From Asterochloris sp. CNOR1 (taxonomy: Eukaryota; Chlorophyta; Trebouxiophyceae; Trebouxiales; Trebouxiaceae), in NCBI GenBank assembly GCA_963969365.1, contig OZ017747.1, positions 1,798,001 through 1,862,000 on the forward strand: a stretch of DNA of 64,000 bases. Direction: 5' to 3'. The translations under genes and the position numbers were made by a program. Under the pieces are notes generated by a model, which searched no databases, was not told where the DNA came from, and was given only the letters and a program-made list of their open reading frames with translations. Of this stretch, positions 32,401 to 44,524 are shown in pieces; positions within the stretch are counted from its first letter, which is position 1; each line of letters opens with the position of its first letter.

Positions 32401-35400
32401 CGCGCATGCAGCAGCAGCCTGTGTCCATAAGCCAACCACAACCCACTTGGTGGGCCATCTCAGCTTCTTCACAGTGCCGTTCAGCGCCTTCCCATCCAGC
32501 CGGATGTTCCTGATCAGGTCCAAGGTACTGGCCTGGTCCAGGTTGCACATCAGCACGGCAATGCTGCGCTCGGCAGGGACGGCCAGGCGCAGCGTGTGGG
32601 AGCCCTCTGGGTGTGCTGGGTTGAAGGTCAGCACCACATTGCCTGGGACCTGCTCCCCATCCACTTCTGCAGCATGGCAGAGGGCAGGCTCTGAGAGGCA
32701 TGTGGTCACGAAACCTAGTTGTGACAAGTCAATCAAAGCCTGAAGGCTCAGCCGGAGGTGAACGCATTACTTGCGTGGAGTGGATTGCTGGCATGCAGCT
32801 GTAGGTTGTGTACTGATCACTCCCTGCACATCCGGCCCTTGGCAGAGTGCCATCCAGTGCTCGCAGAAGCCTCCCCAGATGGCCTAACTTCCCTCTCCTG
32901 CAGGCCAAGATGCAGGCATGCATGTTCTACGCTGCCAAGCTGCGTAGCTGCCAGTGCCTCACCAGGTGCCTCCCCAGACGGCCTGAAGTTGGCTCCCTGC
33001 AAGCCAATGTACTCCAGGCAGCGGTTGTGGGTGATGGCTGACATGAGGTGCCACCCGCCGGACTCGCCCAGGGGGTTACCATGCAGCAGGATGCGCTCCA
33101 CCACCGTGTTGACACGCAGGGCCTCGGCCAGCACCACACACGCATCGGGGCCCATGCGTGTGCGGCTCAGATCCACCTCCTGCAGGGCACACGTGCAGGC
33201 CAGCGTCAGTGGCAGAGGCTGAGCCAAGTTGCTCATGATCGGTCTCTGCAGGAGAGCGCAGGCACGTGCTCAAGCAGGTGCAGCTTAGATGCAGGGCAGG
33301 ACTGCAGCGGCATCGGCAGGGTTGGAGCTGAGCGGAGCCGTATGTCAGGCGCTGCTCATGCAGGGCAGCACGGGCATGGGCCCAAGCATATGCAGCTGAG
33401 GCCCACCTCCTGTGGGGAGACCAGAGGAGGTGGGCCCCTAGCTGCAACACACAGGTACACCAAGATGCAGCGCCATGCAGCACCTGTGGAACATTATGCG
33501 GCATTGGTCCACAAATTTGTCGGGTTCTTGTGGAGGGCGCCTATGGACAGCAGCACCAGCACATGCACAAGACTAAGTGCAGGGTGCCCTCTGTGCACGA
33601 CAGGGCTGGCATGGACATGGGCAGGAGCATCTGTGTCCCTAGCAAGTTTCAAACACTGAAGGCGCCCTGAATCCACAAGGTCTTCTGGCATGCTGTGAAA
33701 GTGGACTCCTTGAGGGCAGGGACTCCCAGCAGTCATGCATGATGGAGGAGCATGTCTCACCTTGAGGACCCGGTTCTGGTGGAACATCTGAGCAATGTGG
33801 ATGCACCCATCGTTTTCCAAGCCATTCCAAGCCAGGCTGAGCACCTCCAGGCTGCCATTGCTGGCCAGGCCCTGGGCCAGCATCTTAGCCCCAGGGGCCT
33901 GCAGGCAGCCACTGGAGGTCACTCCTTCCCAGAGACAGATGTGTTGAAAGGGGGCCTCAAGGTGCACCTCAGCCAGGCTTCTGCTGCATTACTCAATATA
34001 TCAGCACAGCAACAGAGGCACGGGTGGCTGTCCCAGCCAGCCATGCAAAGCCAGTAGGAGGCAAGTTGCAGCCCAACAGCACTGTTTATTGCACCTTGAT
34101 CTTATTCCAGGACAGGTCCAGCCGCTGTAGGGTGTTGCTGGCAGCCAGCATGTCCCCCATGGCCTCGGCCGTCGCATTGCCCAGCAGATTCTTGGACAAG
34201 TCCAGCTCCCGCAGCGTGCACCCCTGGATCTGCAGCACCACAGGCAGCACCATCAGCATCACGAGCCGCTGCCACAGCCTCCTTCAACAAGTCCAGCTCC
34301 CACAGGGTGCCTGCAGCATCCCAGAGGGTGGCATCAGAAGTTAGCGTCTGCTTTGGGTTATCTTGCATGAATTGCCCCCTGCGGCGCCTGCCCTCGCTTA
34401 AGTGAGTCAGTGCGGGACGGAACCCCGCCAGCGACCCGCCAGCAGAGCCTCTTACCCCAGAGGTGCTGCCATAGCTTGCCAGTCTGAACGCGAAGCCAGC
34501 AAGCGGGTTCCTGCAGCCTGCTGCGTGTCAACAGCACCCCCTTGGCCTCAGGGTGCTTTGTTGCAGGCTGAACACAGAGGACCCCAACACTCACACAATG
34601 TTCCTCTTACCTCCAGCGCCCTGGCCAGCGCCACACCGCCCGCGTCGGGCACTTCACACTTGTAAAGCACCAGCTTAGTGATCAGCTGGGCGGGGCAGAT
34701 CAGTGAGTTGAGCAGGTCTGCCACTGCCTCAGCACCCTTCAGCCCCAGTGGGTTCTCTGAGATGTTCAGCACCACCACATTTCTGCATGCAGTCACAACT
34801 TGTGGTCAACATTGCTGCCAGAATGCATGCTCTTGGGATGTTTAAAGCATGCCGTGGCTGACAGACAAAGCATAACATGCGCTGACAAGTGTGCAGGGGT
34901 GTGGGGCATTTGGTTTCTCAGACGATCAAGGGGCAGAAGCGACTGCCTCGGCCCCAGGAGGACTCAGTGTGGGCTGGTCAACCTTGGCTACAGGAAGCAG
35001 GCTGGGCTGGTGCAGCATGAACGCTGCCTCCCCCCTTTCACGGCATTGCTGGAGCCCTAGATACCCACTTCAAGGAGCCGCTGAGCCTCAAGTCAGACTG
35101 GGGCTGCTTGGTGCTTGGTGTGTTGCCTGAAGCTCAAGCAATCTTGGAAGGGATTGCTGAAACCTAGTTTGAGGTGGGGTGGCCATGCTTATGTGCAGCT
35201 CCGAGTGCTGCTGGACCACAAGCACTCTCTACAAGATGTGACTGAGCCTAAATTTGATTTGAGGCGGCCTCACCCCATGTGGGCCTTGGTTTGCTGCTGG
35301 GACTTGGCCACTGCCTCAGCCCGTGTAGCGTCAATTGAAGTGTACTTAGTGAGCATGCCTTTGCTGCTAGTAGCGGTGAAGGACGTCGTGAGGTTGCCGT

Positions 35401-38400
35401 AAGAGGCCCTCAGGCCTTTGGCAACGTGTGTCATGGCCTGCATGCAGACGCAGCCAATGCAGCAGCAGCTTAGGTTTGCCACTCTGTCGCAGGACATTGA
35501 CCAGGGCAAGGCAGGCAGCAGCGCAGCGACCAGAGGGTGTTGCTCCACTTGACGATGCAGAGGGGCTTCTATTCTGCCCACAGCCTTGCCGAGCAGCACA
35601 GCACATCCAGCCTCTCAGGCTGGATGCACTCTTCTCGGCGCCAGTGGACTGACGCCCGCAAGAAAGGCCACGCCGGTCGTCATTGCAGCCAGACTGGTGT
35701 TCTTAGTTGCAAGGGTCCTACTGCCTGCGGCCTCAGCAGCACATGAGGCATACAGATATTAGTCAAGCACCAAACAGCAGCAGACCATCTGCCCTGCCCG
35801 GCTGAACACCAAGCCCCTGCAGTCACCGCGCTGTCATTGTAGGCTTACTGCAGCATGAGGCCTCAGCAGCACCTGTCACAAAACAGCATCTCGGGCAAGC
35901 ACAATGACATGCACCAGGCCCTGCACTCACTGCACAGCCAGTGCGGCCCCTGCACCACTCAGAGAGTGAGTGTCTTGCCCCCACAGTCACGCAGCAGCCC
36001 ACCACTCACCGCGCCATCAATGTGGTTGTCCTGCAGCATGAGGCGCTGGATGACCACATTGCAGGCCAGGGCGTGGCCCAGAGCGCGCGCCCCCTTACTG
36101 CTCAGGCGGCAATGGGAGAAGTTGGCGATGGGCAGGTCCAGGCCGGCCATGACGGCTGACAGCGGCGCGATGCCCAGCTCCCTGCAGGCAAAGCGGCACA
36201 CATGCTTGGCAACAGGGCGCTTGCGGGCGCCTGGCCCTTTAAGAGCTTGCCCTGCTCCCTCCAGATGCAGCTAATGAGGCTAGGCCTGAGTCCTGCAGCC
36301 AAAGCATGGCCTTCCCAGGACGCGTCTTGCGGTTCAACGCGTTCATGGCCCCTTAACAGGTCATCCTGAACTGCCTGCAGGCTGTGCATGCGCATGCTTT
36401 GCAGGCAGCCTGTGCCTACCTTTTCCCAAGAGTTTGCCCAGCTGCTCACGTCGGGACTTGGGTTTGCCCACATGCGGCCAGCAGCCAGTGCCAGCTGTGT
36501 CAGGTCAGCACACTCTCCAGCATCCCACACTAAGAGCACGGCACAGCCATCGCACAGGGCGTCCAGCTCTTGTACATGAGTGATCTCCCCGCAGAAGAGC
36601 CCCCCAAACCACCCAACACACCCCCACTGCACAAGCCTATACTGACTTGCACTTCTCCTCATAGGCCGCCGTGCCGCTGGTGGACAGCGTGCTCATGTCG
36701 TGCATGGGCCTCAGGTCCCCAAACTCGTATCCATCAGTGGTCTTGTGCCTGGCGTCAGCCGCTGCCTGGGCGGCGGTCTCAAAGGCGTCGCCCCAGGCAG
36801 CTGTTGCCAGCTCAGAGGTCTCTGCCGCCTTACGTGCAGCCCCCACCACCACCTTGATTGTCCCCCTCCTCTGCAGCACACGAAAAAGGTCATTTGCAGG
36901 GCAGGGCATCTCTTGCTGCGCTCAAGGCTCCTCAGGACTCTTGTGCAGCAGGTGTCCGCAGGCATGGATTGTTGCCTGGGTCCGCCATCGCCTTGACTGC
37001 CCGCCGTGACGTTGGGCAGGTTCCAGGTTGGTGAAATGGAGGGGACCCCTCGCTGCACACCACACAATCAGGCCTCCTCATGCAATTTGCATGCAGGCAT
37101 GTGCCTCCCTGCACAGGCCCATAAGCGCACAGCCATGAAGGATTGGGGGCAAGCTCCCACGCCACTGCACAGCATGCTGAGAGACAGGATGCAGGGCACT
37201 CACTGCTGCTGCCAGTACAGTGCTGAGGCTACAACAGGCAACCTCCTGCTGTCAGTGCTGCCTTGACCTGCTTTGCCCCAGGAAGCAGGCACATTCCATC
37301 GGAGAGCAGAATCCATGGCAGCACCTGCTCTTGGGAACTTGTCTCATGCTACCAGACAGCAAGGCGAGGCTCTCCAGACCTTGGAGAGGCGTGCAGCCGC
37401 CTCCATGGCCAGCGCCTGCTCCCGGGCATCCATGATGGAGGAGGGCTTGTCGTCCAGGGGCTTTGTCTCCAACTGCTGATCCTCTGTCTCACTGTCATGC
37501 CCCTCCTCCAGCTGCCTGCTGTAAAACACACTGTCTTAGCATCACTGCAGCCACCTCCAGCAGCACTCTGTTTTGGCATCACTGAAGCCGCCTAAAATTT
37601 TGTGCATTGTCTTTGCCAGGTCCCTGCTCTGGTTGCTCGCAGCAGCAGACGTGTGCCTGCAGCAGACACCGTCTCAGCCTTGATCCATGCAGGACACCCT
37701 GGCCTTGACCAGTTCCACTGCCATGCCCTGCCTCCTGCAGCTGCCTCCTGTGGAATTTACTGCCTACAATTCAGTTGTGCAGGGTTCCCTGCATGATGTG
37801 GCCCACTTCATTCAGCTGCCTGCAATGAGAGGTACTGGCATTTGGGACTGCATGCAATGACCCAAGGTTGATATCTGGCAAGGACCAGGCCCTCTCCCTG
37901 ATATGAAAGTCTCGGGTACTAGCACTGCCAAGTCACTGAAAAGTCCTTGCAGCATCCAAGTTGGGCAATGTCACAGCCAACTTGCAGGAGGAGTTTGGAT
38001 AGGTGCCAGGACAAGCCAGCTGGTGCAACCCACCACCAGGGATGGACATTGTGGTGGTCGCCACCTCCCTGGCGCTGAGGTGCTGCCAGCCACGTCAAAC
38101 CCACCTTGGGGTGGGTGACGTTGTTGCGCAAATCTGTAACGCCAAGTCTCTGCCAAAGCCGCCAACAGGGGAGGGTGAATGACTTGCCTGTTGCTGGATC
38201 TCTGGCACAAAGCCCTGCCATGCAGCTCAGCAGGACTGCGCCATGCTCTCTGCCAAGGAGGTCAACCTGGGGATGAATGACTTGGCGGCCACCAGCTCCC
38301 TGGCGTGCGCCGCTGCCATGCAGCTCAACAAGGCTTGACTTGGGTGTTGCAGGACTCCCTGCAGACTGGTGCCGGGCTCCTGCCTGGCAGCAGCTCAGCA

Positions 38401-40799
38401 GGACGCACCTGGGGGTGAATGACTTGGCAGCTGCCAGCTGCCTGGCGCTGAGCGCCTGCCCAATGCTGCTGCTGGGCTCCTCCTGCAATGGCTGCTCGTC
38501 TCCGCCAGCAGCGCTGGCGCCCATGGTTCCTCCATGCAGCAGCATTGCAATGGCAGGGTCTGTCGTGGGGCTGGTCGCCATTGTGACGTTGCGGGCAGTG
38601 GTGTTGCCAGCAGGGTCCTTCCAGGAAACCCTATCCTTGCGCGTGATGCGCGCCCAACTCACAGCCGACCTAGGGTTGACCTCTGCCAGGCGCTTGGGTG
38701 TGTTGACCAGCTTGCGCTTGAGCCGCGCCCCATGCAAGCGCCCAATCTCCGTGATGCGCTGGTTGACCACGATCGTTTGCATCTGCAGCGCAAGCAGGCC
38801 ACACAGCCTGACTAAGGAGGCGGGGCTCGCAGCTGTGGGCTCGACACCAGCCATGACTTGGCCACATGCAACAGACAGTAATGGTGGGTACCCACGGTCA
38901 GCAATCAGGCAGAGCTGTGAGCATGAGGCCGCCTCTGACGTCATCGGCTCAGGCCCTGAAGTGAGTGTCTGCTCTCTAAGACAACAGGGATTGGACAGCA
39001 TTGCTATCAGCATCGAAGTGCTGGGGGAGTGCAAGCTCCCAGCACCCAGCAAGGGTCAAGGACTGTCTCCACGCAAAAGGCTGCTTCAGTGCTGGCTCTC
39101 CACCTGTGAGGACCTGACTTCAGCGGCAGATAGCAGGGCAGGCAGCGCGGACCACAATGCCACCCAGGGCTGCCCACAAGATCGGAGCATGAAGAGGCAC
39201 AAGCAGTGCCCGCCCTGTGCAGCAGCAGGCAGCAGTCACCTGGCCGCAGCGCAGACCACAAAGGGCAGGGTGCGCATGCACAGTCTGGTTAGAACCAGGG
39301 GACAGATGGGTGCAGGCAATGGCCCACCCTGTTCAACGGGAGGAAGAAGGGCATCCCGCTGGCAGACGCACAGACCACAAAGGGCAGGTTGAGCATGCGC
39401 AGGCTGACGCCCGCCATGCGCAGCTGCTCCTCCAGCGACAGGTGCCCAGCAGGCTGCCCAACCAGCTGGGCCAGCTCGGCCTCAGCAGGGATGTGAGCGT
39501 GCAGCGGCGGCAGGGTCACTGTGGACGCCGCCGGTAAGTCTGCAGCCACAGATCACCAGGATCCACCTCTTGGCTCTTGCCTGGGTGTGCTGCAGTGCAG
39601 ACCCCGCGAGGTCACCCCTGGAGGCAGAGACGAGGGCGGCCACGGGCATACAGAAGCCAGGGGATGAGCCTGTGAGTCTTCAGCCACAGAGCTTACATGA
39701 AATGTATGTGCAGCAAACAGGGACCATGGCCTGCAGGGTCAATTGCAGGCTGTTGTGGACGCCGCCTGGGACTGACGGTCACAGGCCATTCAGTCTGAGG
39801 GGCTGCATGTCAGGCGGGGGCACCATTGATCAGGCTGTGGGAAAGAGTTGCAAGACACCTGGGCCTGCAGAATAAGCTGCAGGGCTGTCCTGGACACCTG
39901 GTGTGAGTCTGCAGCCACAGCGGCCCTGCAGGCTGAGGGGCTGATGACAATGCAGGGGTGCCATTGCCTGAGGCTGTGGGAGGGTTTTGCATCATGCAGA
40001 GACCTCTGCCTGCAATTTCAACCCCAGAGATGCTATGAGGACTGCCAGCAAGTCTGCAGCCCAGGGACTCTCAGGGGGTGTGCTGCAGCATGCAGTCCAA
40101 TCAGTGCTGGGCAGCAGATGGCTCACTGTTGCTGGAACCGCGGTGGCGGTGGCCGCTAAAGCTAGCCTGGCTGGGAGCCTCAGACATGTTGGGCTGCGAC
40201 CTGCTGCTCTCTGGCGTGATCCCCTGCACGTATGCACGCATTTGACAGATTCAGAGGCGTGTTAGGCCTCCTGATCGAAGATTTTCAAACCCAGCATGTG
40301 TGAATGCATGTAGATATGCATTGTGGAGCTATATGTGTTGGGCAGAATCTCCTGCACATGCCTTTCGGCTCCTTTTAAGATGATTGTTGAAGGGCAGGAA
40401 GGAACTCACCTGTGATAGCTCACCCTCTGCCTCCAGCCCTTCCCGCAGCAGCGCAAGCCTGTTATGGTACGCAGGTTGCTGTTGCATGTTCCAGGGTTGC
40501 TTGTGTCCCCTTTTTAGTGCATCAGAGGCACGGTGGGGATTGGTGCGCGTGTCCAGGCCACGTGGCAGCACAATCAGTCGCTCTGGATGCACATAGCGGT
40601 GCACAGCCTGCTGCAGCAGCTGCTTTGCCTTGCTTGGCTCTGCAGGCTGAGGGATGCGCGTCTTGCTGATTGGGGATGGGGGCTTCCCATAGCGCTTGTC
40701 GGTATCCCACTGCTCGGCCAAGCTGCTTTCCACAACTTCACCCAACGTGGGGCTCGAGGTTGCTGGACTGCGGACACGGGCGCCTGTGTCCACCGGCAT
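26456..40799 (-). CDS. Very large RNI-type LRR protein with three copies of an unassigned module
   Basis: About 1,500 residues. Exons: 40799-40424, 39539-39376, 38782-38409, 37515-37380, 36870-36647, 36181-36010, [one or more missed short exons], 34782-34611, 34229-34095, 33898-33761, 33179-32963, 32666-32447, 31653-31396, 31160-31045, 30829-30645, 30081-29841, 29409-29293, 29058-28915, 28529-28334, 27945-27779, 27433-27242 and 27001-26456. Layout: basic N-terminus, an acidic helix, then ribonuclease-inhibitor-type repeats (IQRLMLQDNHIDGA, VVVLNISENPLGLKGAEAV, LRELDLSKNLLG, LEVLSLAWNGLENDG), then three diverged modules of about 110 residues marked by TFNPAHPEGSHTLRL, FRPANPTGHYELDL and CFNPKRCSCHYQLDV. 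The C-terminus is Ala/Gln-rich. The phase mismatch between 36010 and 34782 shows that an exon was not found. Function unknown; LRRs suggest a scaffold. Neighbouring exon phases agree elsewhere, so one gene is favoured. Confidence 0.75.
28140..28350 (-). repeat. Short-period repeats at an LRR-gene donor
   Basis: Plus-strand core GTTGTCAGTCCTGCCAACATG, or close variants, occurs at about 28216, 28265 and 28305, often followed by CTGCTCACCTG or CTGCTTACCTG, that is, a copied donor. Period about 45-55 bp; the last copy is the real donor at 28333. Confidence 0.75.
30030..30700 (-). repeat. Duplicated exon edges on both sides of one LRR-gene intron
   Basis: Two separate duplications. The exon end at 30645-30695 (core GGAGTCTGGGGGCCCGCTGC) is copied at about 30480-30530 (AGAAGTCTGGGGCCCCGCTG). 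The next exon start at 30035-30090 (core GGGTGATGCTGGAAAC then CCCCTGCAACAG) is copied at 30165-30215 (CCGGTGATGCTGGAGAC then CCCCTGCAGCAG). Confidence 0.75.
31228..31255. repeat. (GCTGCA)n microsatellite
   Basis: Short perfect hexanucleotide run in an intron of the large LRR gene, four and a half units. Confidence 0.8.
34783..36009 (-). other. Large intron of the LRR gene with decayed repeats
   Basis: The longest gap in the LRR gene, 1.2 kb. It should contain at least one short coding exon (length 3n+2) completing an LRR, which I could not place. Three weak direct repeats of about 85 bp are visible around 35068, 35151 and 35237 (each with a TTTGAGG- or CTCAAG-type core), and GCCTCAGCAGCAC occurs twice near 35731 and 35861. 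No independent gene is supported. Confidence 0.45.
38025..38480 (-). repeat. Four tandem copies of an LRR-gene exon end and donor
   Basis: Unit of about 115 bp with plus-strand core GGGGGTGAATGACTTGGCAG then AGCTCCCTGGCG. Copies lie near 38410-38475 (the true exon end), 38270-38330, 38170-38235 and, most diverged, 38050-38120. They leave the minus frame open through the intron, so a long misleading open frame runs from the exon to 37919. Confidence 0.8.
39240..39405 (-). repeat. Duplicated LRR-gene exon-2 donor region
   Basis: Plus-strand core GACCACAAAGGGCAGG occurs at 39253 and 39373, followed by similar TTGAGCATGCG / GTGCGCATGC text. The second is at the functional donor. Confidence 0.7.
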
Positions 40800-41094
40800 A
40801 GCTCACCTGCCAGTGCCAGCGCTCACGAAGCTGATTAATATGCTTAGAGGGCTTCAAGCTGAAGCAAATGCCCAAGTTTGACTTGACCTGTGGCTGTTGA
40901 AAAGAGGCGGTTATAGCCTTCTGAGTCTTAGTGAGCGGGTCTCAGTCCATGTGAGGAGAAACCGATGCTGCAACTGTGTCAGACAGTGAGGCTGCCTGTT
41001 CAACGGCGCCCATGGGCATGTGGATACTGAGACTGGTGGGCTGACATTCATTTGGGAGGCCATACTGCTGCTTTCCATTGACAGCATTGCTGGT

Positions 41095-44000
41095 TCAGAA
41101 CTCCATCTCCACCTCTGCCACATCTGCAGTGTGATCAGCGGGCGTCACGGCAGCAGTACACCACAGCACATCTCATTTGAGGCACCAATGTTTGCAAACG
41201 AAAGCCACACCTGTTGGAGCTGGAGGGGGTGAAGGCGGAGCTGGAGGGGGTGGCGGCGGTGCAGCAGGAGCAGGGACAGTGGCGGCTGCTGGTCCTGCAA
41301 AGATGGACATGACCTGACACCCAGCATGAGGCTTGACTTGAAAGACAGCACACTGCAGACATGGTGACCTGCAAATGAGAGCAGGAGTTCTTCTGTGCAC
41401 ATGATGCACACAGGAGCCAGCGGGCAAAGTGTCTCACCTGGGTATGGCACTGCCGGCGGCCGGGGTGGCGGTCGGGGCGGCATTGCAAACAATGCTGGCG
41501 GCTGGTGTGGTGGCCGTGGGGGACCCCAGGGCAGCCTGTGAGCGGCGCCTGCAACATCTGCAGGTCCAAGCTCCTGCGGGAGAGGGGGCAGCTCCTCATC
41601 AGCCTCCTGCAGAAAACAAGCAGAAGCACATTGGGCCCAACACACCAGCATGCAGATTGCAGGGCCAGCGCAGTCCACCTGACGGTGCTGCAGGCAACGA
41701 AAGCCACAAGTTGGCGCGCTGCATCGCACCTGGAGAGAAGGTGCAGGACGGCCGCCACGCTTAGCCGCCAGCATAGCCTCGACGGCCGCCAGCCCTGCGG
41801 CTGCCTGCTCCTCAGCACTTTGGGCAGGCTGCTCTATGGTGAGAGCAAAGCGTGCCGCTGGCGCAGGGACCTCAGGCAGGTTGCCAGCAGCAGCCGCCAA
41901 TGTCGAGGCGCTGCCAGCACCGCTGCCCTGGGCCAGCCGCTGCACAACGGCCGCTGCTGCAGCACTGGCGGCCACGAGGGCCGCTGGGTCAGCGCAGACA
42001 GGCGGGGGGCCTGGCAGGGCTTCCCCTGCATCCGCCTCAGCCCATCTGTTCCTCCGCTTGCGGCTGGGAGCCGGCGGCTCAGCAGCACTGGGCTCAGCGA
42101 CACTGGGTGCAGCAGCGCTGGGCGCCGCACCAGCCCCCAGTGCCAGCCGCTGCACCACCGCCTCTGCAGCGCTGCGGGCCGCTGCAGAGTCCACTCCTGC
42201 AGCTGGGCCCCCTGCCCCAGCCGGCACCCCTGGCTGGGGCTGGTAGGGCCGCTCAGAAGTGTCTGGAGCAGATTTAGCATCCAGGGGTGGGCCTGGCAGA
42301 GCTGCTGGGAGTGGAGAGTCCTCGGCCAATGGCACAGGTGCTGGCGCTCCCCACTTGTTGGCGCGGCGCCGCCTGCCTGCCTGGGGAGCCTCCTCTGCCT
42401 GGCTCTGAGAGGCTGCCAGCCAGCTCCCATCCTCGCTAGCCTTCCTCTTGCCACTGTCTGGGGCAGGGGGTAGCCTGCCCGCCTGCCCGGCCCGGCCCCC
42501 AGACATGCTCAGCCTGGTCTGATCGCCCACAGGCGGCAGCGGCAGCACAACCTTGGGCCCTGGCAAGGGCATGGTGCTCAGGGGGGAGGCGCTCAGAGAC
42601 TCGGCTGCAAAGGGATCATATGGCTCTGGGGCTGCTGGCCGGTTGCTGTGCACGCTGCCAGCTGCGGACTCTGCCGTCCTGCAAAAGACGGGCCTGCTTT
42701 TGTCAGCCAGAAGCGTGTGCTACACCATGCAAGACCTTGGTAGTGAAGACTATTGGAACAAGCAGTACGCAGCATTTTGTCTGAAGGCACCAACATGTCT
42801 GGTGCAGAGCAAGTCTCAATTTGGAACAATGCAGCAGGTGCTGAGTGAGCTGCCCTGCACCAACGGCTGCTGCTGCATGGAGGCCCGCCTGCACGCCACA
42901 TGATGGCTGCAGAGCACGGTCTGCGTTGTGTTCTGTGCAGCATATGAGAGCTGGCTGATCACCATCTAGGGTGATCTAGGCACAGCCATTCAGCCATTGC
43001 CACTTACCAGTCTGGCGGCTCCATTGCACTGGGTGCCCTTCTCAAGAATGTCTAAAGCACAACCACTGCCGTCAGTTCTTGCCAGCGGTTGGGAGCCACC
43101 CACCTGTCTGGGGGCCCCAGCGCACTATATGCGATGTCCAACACTGCCTCTGGCACCACAAAGCCCTCTATGCTTCCAGCGCTCGGCTCCGAGAGTTCCT
43201 CTGCAGCATCTGCGAGCGCCGCCACATGTGGGACCGCCTCAGCCTTGCCAGCACTCCCCCTCACATCATTTGGTGCAGCCTCAGCTGTCCCCAAGCTGGA
43301 GGAGTGCTTCAGGGACACACCCACCACCCTCTGCATCTCGCTGAGCGCATTGCCTGAGAACAGGCTCTGCTTCTGCCAGCCGCGCAGCACCTTGGCAATG
43401 CCAGCCTGGAGCAGAGCCATGAGTGTGAGCCCCAAATTGCCGCAGGACTAAGAGGGGTGCGTCTGCGCCCTTGCAACAGGTGACACTGGCCCTATGTCAC
43501 TAGCAAGGCAGGGCCCAAAGATGTCTAAACATGTGACCAAAGGAGACGAAGAAGTATCAGGTTAGGCAAGCCTGAGGAAGACACTGCAAGCTAAATGAGG
43601 GGCAGACCTTCTTGTCGTCAGGTGCCAGTGCAAGCCGCTGCGCCAGCACAGGAAGCATAGGCTCCACTCGCGCCCCTGCAAAAGAAAAATGTGCAGTTGA
43701 CCAATGCTTAACAGATGGCATGCAGCCAGCAGCTTGAGGCAATCCTGCATGTTGCCTGCGTGTTGCAGGAACCTTGTGCTTGAGCAACAACTTCAAGCGT
43801 CGTAGTGCAACATAAAATTTCCTGCAGCATGTGAGATGGCAGAGCACATAGAGCAGGCTACCAGCTTGCAGGATTCTGAGCCAGAATCAGGCAATGGAAC
43901 TGCGTTGGCACTGCTCCCAAGGCAGGCTGACTGACCGTATTTGTCCTTGCCGCCATGCTTCTTGGCTGAGGCACGGCAGATGGCCGAGATCACGTACAGC

Positions 44001-44524
44001 AGGTGCACGCACTGCGCTGGCGAAGCCTTCTTCAGCTCGCGCTCAATGAGGGCGCACACATGCTTGTAGCACTACAGTTAGCAGCAAGGAGCAAGTTTGC
44101 AGCATGGGCTTGGACTGCACAGGTGTGGGCACACTGTGCCGCTGCATTGCTTTTGGATGCCAGGGACAGCAGGCACCCAAAGCATAGAAGGCGCAGGTCG
44201 TACTCGTGGCAGAAGTGTGTAGCAGAAGCACGGGATATCTTTGCATGTCCAGGCATGAGGACCTTGCATAGCGGCCCGGGATAACAGCCCTTGGCTGTCA
44301 ATGCTGCCTTGGCGCGATGTGCTGAGGAGACTGCAGTGCTGCAGCCCGTGGCACGCTGTGCAGAGCATCCATGAAGGGCTTCAGCATGAAGGGCTTCAGC
44401 ATGAGACCCCCACCTGCAGCGCATCCTCCACTGCAATTGTCTCAAGCTTGCTGATGGCGCCCTTGCTGCCCTTCTGCGCAGCTTTAGCCAGCTCCTGGCG
44501 GAACTCCTTCTCACGTTTCCACAT
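41095..44524 (-). CDS. CID-domain (RNA polymerase II CTD-interacting) protein, SCAF4/8-like N-terminus
   Basis: CID proteins read the phosphorylated polymerase II tail and couple it to RNA processing. Nine exons, 44524-44414, 44071-43936, 43675-43608, 43405-43104, 43028-43008, 42678-41730, 41606-41438, 41294-41211 and 41123-41095, sum to 1869 bases, exactly 622 codons plus stop. The CID occupies roughly residues 1-130: EKEFRQELAKAAQKGSKGAI, VHLLYVISAICRASAKKHG, MLPVLAQRLALAPDDKKAGI and VLRGWQKQSLFSGNALSEM. The rest is low complexity: Ala/Pro-rich, with KRRNRWAEA and RRRANKWGAP basic patches and a polyproline tail; the last exon codes for only nine residues. No RRM is visible, unlike animal SCAF4/8. 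The 21-bp exon 5 is required for phase continuity. Confidence 0.8.

Noticed and set aside
35270-35599. Ser/Thr-rich minus frame inside the big LRR intron
   Set aside because: No motif, no phase link to neighbouring exons, and it overlaps weak direct repeats.
37919-39052. 377-residue minus-strand open frame as a single exon
   Set aside because: The 3' half consists of four tandem copies of one exon end; only the part to 38409 continues in phase into the next conserved exon.
41505-42473. Long plus-strand frame of 322 residues
   Set aside because: Shadow of the Ala/Pro-rich CID-gene exon on the other strand; no motif of its own and the minus frame is conserved and phase-consistent.
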